A stretch of 8,447 nt of DNA from Propionibacteriaceae bacterium (lineage in GTDB: Bacteria; Actinomycetota; Actinomycetes; Propionibacteriales; Propionibacteriaceae). The stretch's first letter is position 1. Each line of letters starts with the position of its first letter. The stretch covers positions 1 through 8,447 of the forward strand of contig JAISTI010000104.1 of NCBI GenBank assembly GCA_031272685.1. Reading direction: 5' to 3'. This document shows, piece after piece, positions 1-7,117 of this stretch. The notes below the pieces were generated by a model. The model was not told the origin of the DNA. It worked only from the letters and a program-made list of their open reading frames with translations, and ran no database searches. The position numbers and the translations under genes are program-made.

Positions 1-687
1 CTGCTGAAGGAGCTGTGCGGCGGCGCGCCGGTGGTAGCGCTGCGGCTGGCCAGCGACCAGGTCACCTCCTTTTTGGGGGCTTTCGGCTGCGGCTTCGGGG
101 TGGTCGTGGCCGGCGGCACCGGGGCGGTCACCTTCGGCGTCGGCCCGGACGCGGTGGCGCGGGTGGACGGCTGGGGCGCGCTCGGCGGGGACGCCGGTGG
201 CGGTTTCTGGATTGGCCGGGCCGCCTTCGACCACGCGATGCGCGCCCACGACGGCCGCGGCCCGCAAACCCGCCTCACCAGCCTGGTGGCAGCCAACTAC
301 TCCAACCTCGACGACGCCTACATGGAGCTTTTCACCGACCCGGATTGGGTGCGCTCCCTGGCCGCGCTGGCCCAGTCGGCGATCGAAATGGCCGAAACTG
401 ACGAGGTGGCCGCCGGCATCTGCGCCCAAGCGGGCCAAGAATTGGCGCTGTCTTGCGCTACCGCCGTCGCCCGCGCCGGCCTGGGCGGCCAGCCCAACCC
501 GCCGGTTTGCCTGCTGGGCGGGGTGCTGAAGAAAGGCGCCGTCCGCAGCTCCTTCCTGGGCGACATGCGGGCCCGCTGGCCGGAGTTCGAGCCGCGCGCG
601 CCGCTGGGCGCCAGCCTCGACGGCGCGAAAGCGCTGGGCGGGCTGCCCGCAAGCCACCCCTTGTGCGATTGGATCTCCATCGCCTGA
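1..687 (+). CDS. BadF/BadG/BcrA/BcrD-family kinase, N-acetylglucosamine kinase-like (5' end missing)
   Basis: The frame is open from the first base and ends at TGA 685-687, giving 228 visible residues. Members of this ASKHA-fold family usually have about 300-330 residues, so roughly the first 90, including the phosphate-1 loop, lie outside the window. Visible hallmarks are an ASDQVTSFLGAF stretch whose Asp (codon 55-57) fits the catalytic Asp of GlcNAc kinase-like proteins, a GGTGAV phosphate-2 motif (about codons 112-129), the following DGWGALGGDAGGGFWIG segment typical of the family, and a LLGGVLKKG adenosine-site motif near the C-terminus. The likely role is cytoplasmic ATP-dependent phosphorylation of an amino sugar, in uptake or cell-wall recycling. 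The family also includes benzoyl-CoA reductase activators, but this one lacks the cysteine cluster expected there. Family assignment is firm; the exact substrate is inference. The internal GTG at 31 is not a credible start, because homology continues upstream of it. Confidence 0.85.
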   Translation: MLKELCGGAPVVALRLASDQVTSFLGAFGCGFGVVVAGGTGAVTFGVGPDAVARVDGWGALGGDAGGGFWIGRAAFDHAMRAHDGRGPQTRLTSLVAANYSNLDDAYMELFTDPDWVRSLAALAQSAIEMAETDEVAAGICAQAGQELALSCATAVARAGLGGQPNPPVCLLGGVLKKGAVRSSFLGDMRARWPEFEPRAPLGASLDGAKALGGLPASHPLCDWISIA

Positions 688-775
688 CCGGAGTTTTTGC
701 TCGAAATTCGCGCAAATCCGAGGGCGGACCGCTTCGCCTTGGAATACCACGCCCATCCAAATGGTTGTGTTCCCC

Positions 776-789
776 GAGGGAAGAAAGGA
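776..789 (+). promoter_or_regulatory. Purine-rich tract, possible ribosome-binding site of the adhesin gene
   Basis: The 14-base all-purine tract GAGGGAAGAAAGGA contains AAAGGA, which partly matches the anti-Shine-Dalgarno sequence. It ends 16 bases before the ATG at 806, longer than the usual 5-10 bases, so it may be weak. It lies after the alternative ATG at 761, so if it is the real ribosome site it decides for 806. The rest of the 688-805 gap shows no convincing -35/-10 pair: TTGCTC at 697-702 and TTGGAA at 739-744 lack partners at the right distance. Confidence 0.4.
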
Positions 790-805
790 CGCAGTTCAGA
801 CAACA

Positions 806-3800
806 ATGGAGAATCGCAGCATACGCAAGCCCCGCAAGATTATCGCCTGGGCGCTCGCCTTGGCCGTCGCCGCCGGAGTGGCGGCCGGCTCGGCGCTGAG
901 CGCGCAAGCCGACGTGTGGACGCCGTCCCCGACCGAAAAGGTCGCGGACTGGGCCACCGCGCACGAATTCCCCGGCCACGGCGCCGCGGAGGGATACTTT
1001 TCGGTCTCGCGCAACCCCGGCCGCATCTGGACGGACAAGACTGTCTACGCCGACAGCACCCCGTACCAAGAGGACGAGGTGGCCGGCGAGAACGAGCTGA
1101 TCGTCTCGCTCTCCGGCCTGGGCTCCACCCGGCACATCACCAGCTCCTCCAAGATCCCCGTAGACTTGGTGATGGTGCTGGACAACTCCTATTCGATGAC
1201 CCAGTGCGTCAAATCCTCCGATTCCTCCGACGGATACTGCGACGACAAGGCCAATTACGAGAAGTCCCGCGCTTGGACCATGGCCGACGCCGTGAACGAG
1301 GCCATGCGGATCATCGCCGGGAACAACTCACAGAACCGGGTAGCCGTGGTGCGTTTCGGCACCGACGCCGGCGAACTCGTCGGGCTCGTCCCGCCGGCGA
1401 AACTCAAAGACTCGGACCGCTACGCCAACCTCACCTACTCCGGCAACGACAAAAACGGCACGATGACGTTCGCGGTGGGCACCAAGACCATGACCATCGG
1501 CAAGAACGGCACCACCACCCAGAGCACCAACACCCAAGCGGGCATCTTCGCCGGCATGAACATTCTGGCCACCGCCACCAACGTCACCGGCGAAAACCAG
1601 CGCGTCCCGAACGTGCTGATCTTCACCGACGGCGAGGCCACGCTCTCGTCCAGCAGCACCTCTTGGTGGAACCCCGGCTCCGGCACCCAAGGCCCCAGCA
1701 CCCCGTGTTCCGCCACCGCCTCCAGCTGCACCCAGTATTACGGCAACGGTTTCAAGGCCGCCATGACCGCCGCCTTCCTCAAGGCGAAAATCACCGCCAC
1801 CTACAACGATGAAACCTTCAACGGCGAAAACGGAACCACCATTGAGCCGAAGGTGTACACCGTGGGCCTCGGGCTCGACGCGCTGCACCCGGTCGCCCGC
1901 GACCTCGGCCGCGCCACCCTCGACCCGTCCTCGCAGCTCGGCCTTTCCAACACCAGCGCCGCCGGGTTCACCTCCGCCTGGAACAGCTACGCGGACGGGA
2001 ACTCGCCCACCGTGCCGGTCGCCGCCGGCACCTCCGCATTCAAGATGTCGCACCCGACTGGCGACGCGCAGAAGTACGACCCCACCTCGCTGGCCTACAA
2101 CGACGAGTTCTATGAGCCGATGAGCACCGAGGACATGCGCTCGGTTTTCGAGAGCATCGCCCGCTCGATTGTGGACGCCCCGCACTTCCCGGTGAAATCC
2201 TCCGAAGGCACTCCCGGCACCGGCTACATCACCTACACTGACCCGCTGGGCCAGTTCATGGAAGTCACCAACGTGACCAGGCTGTATTTCTGCTCGCTGC
2301 CGGAAGACTCCGCCAATGCCGACGACTGCGACGCGCCGGTTTTTTCGAACGTGGTGAAGACCTCGGACACCGCCAGCAACACCGACAAGTACACCTTCAT
2401 CGGCTCCTACAAGGCCAACAGCCTTTCCGAGCCGGCGGACCTGTCGAAGATTGTGATCACCGTGCGCAAATCCGCCTCACTGGCGGCCGGCGACGTGGTC
2501 ACCGTGCAAATCCCGATGACGCTGCTGCCGCTGCGCGATTCCAGCGTGACCATCGGCGCCGACGGGCAGCCGACCAAGATGACCCAGCACGCCGCGCACC
2601 CGTTCCACCTGGATTACACCGTCGCCCCCAAGGCCGCGGCGCTGGAGTACCTCTCCGACCCGATGGCGCTGAGCCAGGAGAGTTCCGCCGACGCCACCGC
2701 CCTGTCCGAATACCTGACCAGCCACACCACCAACGGCGAAGTGCGCTTCTACGCTGGCGATTTCATCGGCGGCGACTCCCCGGAGGCCAAGGCCACCGCC
2801 TCGTTCGTCCCGGACATCGCCAACGAGTTCTACCGTTTCAGCGAGGACACCCCGCTGTTCGCGGACGCCGGGCTGGCCACCGCCCTTACCTGGGAAGCCT
2901 GGACGGAACTCGCCGGTGACGGCCTCGTCTACTACCCGACCGACGAGTATTACTACACGCAAGATGGCGTGGCGAGATTCGACCGGGCGGCCAACACCAC
3001 CAAGGATGAGTTGCTCGCCGTCCAAGATGCCACCCACAAGGTATCCGACGTGGGCGGCGTGGCCACCGTCGCCGCCGGCACGATGGGCGTCAATTTCCCG
3101 CACACCCTCGACCATGCCAAGTGCGAAAACCTCACCTGGGCGGACGACTCCCCGGTTTGCGCCCAACCCAGCAACCCGTCCGGCACCGACGCGATGGCGC
3201 TCTCCAGCCGCCTCACCGGCGAACTCGTGGTGGAGACCCTCGGCAACAACGGCTACCTGGCCTACCAAGTGCCCGGCACGCTCACCATCAGCAAGCTGGT
3301 GGCCGCCACCACCGGACTGAACCCGGCCGCGGACACCGAATTCGCCTTCCAGGTGGCGCTGGCCGACGCCGAAGGCCAGCCGCTGTCCGGATCGTTCGCC
3401 TACGCCGTCTTCTCCGAATCCGACCTCACCAGCCCCGTCCGCGTCGGCACGCTCAGCTACGGCGGGCTGCTCCCGGATGCCGACACCATCACCATCACCG
3501 CCGGGCAGCAGGCGAACATCATCGGCCTGCCCGACGGCACCCAGTACACCGTCACCGAAATCAACCTGCCCGCCGGCTATCAGCAGAGCGTCCCGAACGG
3601 CCCGGCCACCGGCCAGCTCGACGTGGAGACGACGCAAGGCGTGGCGATCGAGTTCGAGAACACTTACACCCCCGCCGCCGCCCAAGTCGACGCCGCGCCC
3701 ACGGCCGCGAAGGTCTTCACCGGCCGCGACTGGCGTGAATCCGACCAGTTCGAGGTGCGGCTCTGCGGCCCGGTGGAAACCACGCCGAACACCTGCGAGA

Positions 3801-6800
3801 CCGCTGTCTTCACCCAAGCCGACCACGGCGCGCAAACCTTCCATGGGCGCAGCTTCGCCGCCCCCGGCACCTACACCTACACGCTGACCGAAGCCTGGGG
3901 CTCCGCCATTGGCGTGTCCTATTCCGGCGCGGAATACCAGTGGGTTGTAAGCGTGACCGACAACGGCAGCGGCCAGCTGCACGCGGCGCAGCAGCTTTAC
4001 CAGGTGCGCGACGACGACGGCCAGCCGCTCGCCGAAAGCCAGCAGGCCGCGCTGGCGACCTTCACCAACACCTTCAGCCTCGACTCCATCCAAGGCAACC
4101 TCGACCTGACCAAGATGATCAAAGACTCCACCCTGGGCGGCGACCAGCTGCGCGCCCCCGCACTGGAGCACGAGTTCGCCTTCGAGTATCTGGGCGCCAT
4201 CCCGCCGTACCATCAGCTCGCCCCGCTCTTTACCGACGAACAGGTGAGCGCCACCGCGAAAAACGCCGCCGGCAGCTCGTCGGTGGTTTCCCCGGCGATC
4301 ACCTTCCAGGCCAGCCATGTGAACCACGCCTTCTACTACAAGGCTTGGGAGGTGGTCGATCCCGGCAAGAAAGACTTCGTCACCTATGACGACTCGGTGT
4401 GGTTCTTCAAGCTCGATGTGTCAGAAGCCATCGACGAGGACGGGCCCGCCATCCAGGTGCTGAGCACCCACTGCCAGACCACCCAGGCCGCCATCGCGGC
4501 CATGCCGGAGGCAGACGGTTTCGGCGAATGCACCCCGGAAGAAGGCGTGTACACCGACGCCGAGCCGGTGTTCACCAACACCTACACCCCCGCCAACGGC
4601 CAGATTGTCATCCAGGGCACCAAAGAGCTGTCCGGCCGCGAGTGGCTGCCAGGCGATAGCTTCACCTTCAGGCTCGTCCCCAACGACGCCGCCACCGCCG
4701 TCGCCATCAGCAATGGCGCCATCTGGTTCGCCGGCTCTGACGAGGTGACCGTCGGCTACTACGACCAGGTCGCTGAGAAGGCTGACTTCGCCTTCACCCT
4801 CTACTCCAACAAGCAGGGCAATTACCAGTTCGCCCTGCGCGAGGTGGTGCCCGCTGAAGCCGAGCCGGGCATCGTCTACGACCACTCCACCGCGATCTTC
4901 GACGTGGTGGTGGACGACCTGAACGTGGACGGGCTGCTCTTCCCCGACGTGTACCTGCGCGGCGACAACCTGCAAGAGCCGGTCGGCAAGGCCGCGTTCA
5001 CCAACCGCTATCAGGCGACCACCCGCTTCGCCGGGGTGGACGTGGTGAAAACCCTCACCGGCCGCGCGCCGGTGGCCGGGGAGTTCGCCTTCACCGTCAC
5101 CCCCGTGGAAACCTCCACCGTTACCGCGAAAGAGGCGCAGGCCAAGGCGCGGTTCGCCGATTCGGACACCCCCGACGAGCCCGGCACCATGACTGTCACC
5201 AACGGCGAGGGCTATGCCAACCCGCGCATGACCCGCCTGCCCGGCGACTTCGAGTTCACCCAGGCCGACCTCGGCAAAGAGTTCGGCTATCTGGTGACCG
5301 AAGACGACACCCAAGTCGGCGGGGTGGTGTACGACCAGACCGCTTATCTGCTCACCCTCATCCCGGTTTACGACCAGGACAGCGGCAAGCTCTACATCAA
5401 GTCAGTCATCGACAACCTGGCGCTCGAAAACGACGGCCTGGATGAGCCGGCGGTTCACGATTCCCGCGACGGATCGGTGCCGACCATCGGGTTCTCCAAC
5501 AGCTATTCGGCGGCCGCCACCACCGTCACCCCGTCGTTCACCAAGGAGATTTCCGGACGCGATTGGAAGGACGACGAGGTGTTCGAGTTCCAGCTTGTCC
5601 CCGCAGACAGCGGCACCCGCAACGCCATCGCCGCCGGCGACGCCTATCTGCCGCAAGGCGCCGATGAGCTGACGGCCCTGGTGGGCAACGACACCGGAAG
5701 CCGCAAAGTGGCCTTCGACTTCGGCGAATTCAGCTTCAGCGCCGCCGGAACCTACCGCTTCGCCGTCACCGAAATCACGCCGCAAACCCCCGCCGGCGGC
5801 CTCGACTACGACCCCGACACCGCCGAGTTCGCCGTGCACGTGGCTGACGACGGCACCGGCCAGCTCAGCGCCGAAATCGAATACGACAGCAACCGCGCCT
5901 TCTTGAACAACTACACCGCCCGCCACCACTGGCATGTGGTGGTCGGCAAGACCCTCGAAGGCATGGACATGGAAGAAGGCATGTTCACCTTCAAGGCGGT
6001 GCCGGTGGACGCGGCTTCCGCGCAGGCCGCCGACATCGAAATGGACGGCGTGGAGTTCACCAACTCGGCGGCCGAGGCCGGGGAAGAGGCGCTGATGCCG
6101 CGGATGAGCGGGCTGCACCTCACCCAGGAGAGCGCCGGAACCTACTGCTACTACTACTTCGAAGAAGAGCCGTCGCAGCCGGGCATCACCCACGACGACA
6201 CCGTCTACCTACTGTGTGTGACGGTCACCGACGACGGCAACGGCCATCTGGTGGTGGACGCCACCGTGGACAGCGTCAACGACGAGGAAGGCGAGGACGG
6301 CGTGCACGAGCGCTACGAGCAGTCTTCCGCCGACGAGGAGCTGGTCTTCCCGGTGCTGCACTTCCGCAACACCTGCGACCCGCTGGCCGTGAACTCGGTG
6401 TGCGCTGCCAAGCCCGCACCCGGCCCGCAGCCGGTGCCGGTGGCGCCGGTGGACGATCCCTCCAACGATCCCGCGCCGCCGGCCGAGGGCCCGGTGAACG
6501 ACCCGGTGCCGGGGCCGGTGGACGGCCCGGTGTTTGACCCGGGCGACACCCCGGCCGAAGAGCCGGCTGAAGACCCGGCTGGCGATCCGGCCACCGGCCC
6601 CGAGGCTGATCCCACCGAGCCGGCCGCCGACCCGAGCCCGGCCGCGCCGGCAGACGAGCCCGCCGACCAGCCGTCCGGCGATTCGAGTGGCGATCCGTCC
6701 GGTGACACGAGTGGCGACACGTCCGGCGATCCCGACACCATCCCGGCGGCCCCGGACTACACCCCGGCGGTTTGCCCGGAGGGCGAGGTCTTCGAGAAGC

Positions 6801-7117
6801 TGGAAGAGGACGGCACGGCAACCTGCGCCACCCCGGCTCCAGTCGAAGACCCCGACACCTCCCTGAAGGGAGACCTGGACAAGCAAGACTCCGAGCAGAC
6901 CGGCGAAACCGAGCCGGAAGAATCCGAGGCGGCTGTCGTCGAGGAAGCGGCGCAAGAACCCGCCGGTTCCACTGGCGGCGGCGCGAGCGTGCGTACCGGC
7001 GGCCAGGTGGTCGGCTGGGGCGCCGCGTGGATTGGGCTGGCGGGCCTCGCCGGGGCCGGGCTGCTGCTGGCGGCCGTTTGGCTGCTCAGGCGGCGGCGGC
7101 CGGAATCCGGACGCTGA
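806..7117 (+). CDS. Giant wall-anchored VWA adhesin with CnaB/FctA-type isopeptide domain array
   Basis: The product has 2103 residues and resembles fimbrial tip or stalk adhesins of Gram-positive bacteria. Residues 1-35 form a signal peptide: basic start with IRKPRK, an Ala/Leu/Val core, and a likely AQA|D cleavage after 35. This favours ATG 806 over the in-frame ATG at 761, which would add 15 residues. A VWA domain (about 118-456) has a complete MIDAS: D126-S128-S130, T243 and D275, so metal-dependent ligand binding is likely. Residues 457-825 form an unassigned module. A CnaB-like domain (825-955) and six FctA/Spy0128-like domains (957-1857) follow, each with a Lys, Glu and Asn placed for an internal isopeptide bond. 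A Pro/Asp/Ala-rich wall spacer (about 1868-2058) leads to SVRTG (2061-2065), a hydrophobic helix and RRRR (2095-2098), the layout of a sortase signal but with an atypical pentapeptide. Eighteen cysteines occur in nine local pairs. No sortase gene lies nearby. The class is sure; ligand and role (host or partner adhesion) are inference. Confidence 0.9.
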   Translation: MENRSIRKPRKIIAWALALAVAAGVAAGSALSAQADVWTPSPTEKVADWATAHEFPGHGAAEGYFSVSRNPGRIWTDKTVYADSTPYQEDEVAGENELIVSLSGLGSTRHITSSSKIPVDLVMVLDNSYSMTQCVKSSDSSDGYCDDKANYEKSRAWTMADAVNEAMRIIAGNNSQNRVAVVRFGTDAGELVGLVPPAKLKDSDRYANLTYSGNDKNGTMTFAVGTKTMTIGKNGTTTQSTNTQAGIFAGMNILATATNVTGENQRVPNVLIFTDGEATLSSSSTSWWNPGSGTQGPSTPCSATASSCTQYYGNGFKAAMTAAFLKAKITATYNDETFNGENGTTIEPKVYTVGLGLDALHPVARDLGRATLDPSSQLGLSNTSAAGFTSAWNSYADGNSPTVPVAAGTSAFKMSHPTGDAQKYDPTSLAYNDEFYEPMSTEDMRSVFESIARSIVDAPHFPVKSSEGTPGTGYITYTDPLGQFMEVTNVTRLYFCSLPEDSANADDCDAPVFSNVVKTSDTASNTDKYTFIGSYKANSLSEPADLSKIVITVRKSASLAAGDVVTVQIPMTLLPLRDSSVTIGADGQPTKMTQHAAHPFHLDYTVAPKAAALEYLSDPMALSQESSADATALSEYLTSHTTNGEVRFYAGDFIGGDSPEAKATASFVPDIANEFYRFSEDTPLFADAGLATALTWEAWTELAGDGLVYYPTDEYYYTQDGVARFDRAANTTKDELLAVQDATHKVSDVGGVATVAAGTMGVNFPHTLDHAKCENLTWADDSPVCAQPSNPSGTDAMALSSRLTGELVVETLGNNGYLAYQVPGTLTISKLVAATTGLNPAADTEFAFQVALADAEGQPLSGSFAYAVFSESDLTSPVRVGTLSYGGLLPDADTITITAGQQANIIGLPDGTQYTVTEINLPAGYQQSVPNGPATGQLDVETTQGVAIEFENTYTPAAAQVDAAPTAAKVFTGRDWRESDQFEVRLCGPVETTPNTCETAVFTQADHGAQTFHGRSFAAPGTYTYTLTEAWGSAIGVSYSGAEYQWVVSVTDNGSGQLHAAQQLYQVRDDDGQPLAESQQAALATFTNTFSLDSIQGNLDLTKMIKDSTLGGDQLRAPALEHEFAFEYLGAIPPYHQLAPLFTDEQVSATAKNAAGSSSVVSPAITFQASHVNHAFYYKAWEVVDPGKKDFVTYDDSVWFFKLDVSEAIDEDGPAIQVLSTHCQTTQAAIAAMPEADGFGECTPEEGVYTDAEPVFTNTYTPANGQIVIQGTKELSGREWLPGDSFTFRLVPNDAATAVAISNGAIWFAGSDEVTVGYYDQVAEKADFAFTLYSNKQGNYQFALREVVPAEAEPGIVYDHSTAIFDVVVDDLNVDGLLFPDVYLRGDNLQEPVGKAAFTNRYQATTRFAGVDVVKTLTGRAPVAGEFAFTVTPVETSTVTAKEAQAKARFADSDTPDEPGTMTVTNGEGYANPRMTRLPGDFEFTQADLGKEFGYLVTEDDTQVGGVVYDQTAYLLTLIPVYDQDSGKLYIKSVIDNLALENDGLDEPAVHDSRDGSVPTIGFSNSYSAAATTVTPSFTKEISGRDWKDDEVFEFQLVPADSGTRNAIAAGDAYLPQGADELTALVGNDTGSRKVAFDFGEFSFSAAGTYRFAVTEITPQTPAGGLDYDPDTAEFAVHVADDGTGQLSAEIEYDSNRAFLNNYTARHHWHVVVGKTLEGMDMEEGMFTFKAVPVDAASAQAADIEMDGVEFTNSAAEAGEEALMPRMSGLHLTQESAGTYCYYYFEEEPSQPGITHDDTVYLLCVTVTDDGNGHLVVDATVDSVNDEEGEDGVHERYEQSSADEELVFPVLHFRNTCDPLAVNSVCAAKPAPGPQPVPVAPVDDPSNDPAPPAEGPVNDPVPGPVDGPVFDPGDTPAEEPAEDPAGDPATGPEADPTEPAADPSPAAPADEPADQPSGDSSGDPSGDTSGDTSGDPDTIPAAPDYTPAVCPEGEVFEKLEEDGTATCATPAPVEDPDTSLKGDLDKQDSEQTGETEPEESEAAVVEEAAQEPAGSTGGGASVRTGGQVVGWGAAWIGLAGLAGAGLLLAAVWLLRRRRPESGR
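3674..6376 (+). repeat. Six FctA-like domains arranged as three short/long pairs (protein-level repeat)
   Basis: Six consecutive Ig-like domains of the adhesin are diverged tandem repeats. Putative bond-forming Lys/Glu/Asn residues are: B K969/E1029/N1088, C K1103/E1182/N1258, D K1273/E1346/N1400, E K1415/E1499/N1565, F K1580/E1656/N1701, G K1715/E1786/N1855. Domains B, D and F share a K-x-x-x-G-R-[DE]-W start and span 119-127 residues from Lys to Asn. Domains C, E and G lack that Trp and span 140-155. Lys-to-Lys distance between like domains is 300-312 residues, about 0.9 kb. Each domain closes on an F-x-N motif, such as FTNTY or FSNSY. A CnaB-like domain (K830/E918/N952) precedes the array. 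Positions were read by eye, and the bond residues follow by analogy with Spy0128-type pilins. Confidence 0.75.
6674..6733 (+). repeat. Five 12-base units encoding SGD[S/P/T], within a 24-base higher-order repeat
   Basis: Five imperfect in-frame 12-base units encode SGDS, SGDP, SGDT, SGDT and SGDP in the Pro/Asp-rich stalk of the adhesin. The serine codon alternates TCC, AGT, TCC, AGT, TCC, so the duplicated unit is probably 24 bases (two tetrapeptides). As an in-frame short repeat it could change copy number without breaking the reading frame. Confidence 0.8.
6989..7117 (+). other. C-terminal wall-sorting signal of the adhesin with atypical pentapeptide SVRTG
   Basis: This segment holds the last part of the adhesin: VRTGG (2062-2066), a hydrophobic stretch of about 27 residues from about 2068 to 2094, then RRRR (2095-2098) and a short tail PESGR. 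Order and spacing match a sortase sorting signal. The pentapeptide is SVRTG (the Ser codon is 6986-6988), neither LPxTG nor the LAxTG common for class E sortases in high-GC Gram-positives, although R-T-G-G is retained. Without sortase processing the segment would still work as a single membrane anchor. Confidence 0.6.
7086..7117. other. 32-base tail-to-tail overlap of the adhesin and histidine kinase genes
   Basis: The adhesin stops at TGA 7115-7117 on the + strand. The kinase stops at TGA on the - strand, at positions 7088-7086. The shared bases encode the adhesin's Arg-rich cytoplasmic tail on one strand and the Ala-rich end of the kinase (IPAAAA) on the other. No intergenic space exists for a shared terminator. 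Confidence 0.85.

Noticed and set aside
675..698. Possible terminator after the sugar kinase (CTCC...GGAG followed by five T)
   Set aside because: The stem is only 4 base pairs with an 11-base loop, too weak to support a terminator call.
702..710. Small palindrome CGAAATTCG as an operator
   Set aside because: It is nine bases with 4-base arms, unsupported by a second copy or a recognisable promoter.
318..1135. Overlapping frames in the 3' part of the kinase fragment and the intergenic gap
   Set aside because: The BadF-type frame explains 1-687 by homology. The other frames show no family features and cross the adhesin start.
2600..2640. Pilin-motif-like TVAPKA around K609 of the adhesin
   Set aside because: It lacks the Trp and the YPK core of known pilin motifs. 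The resemblance is limited to V-x-PK and is likely chance.
2477..4327. Long open frame (616 codons) on the - strand inside the adhesin gene
   Set aside because: Its translation is Gly/Val/Arg/His-rich low-complexity sequence without motifs, as expected opposite a GC-rich coding strand. The + strand frame has clear domains throughout.
5402..6193. Other long - strand frames (also 4421-5314, 6209-7186 and 1328-2185)
   Set aside because: These are antisense shadows of the adhesin with the same compositional signature and no recognisable domain.
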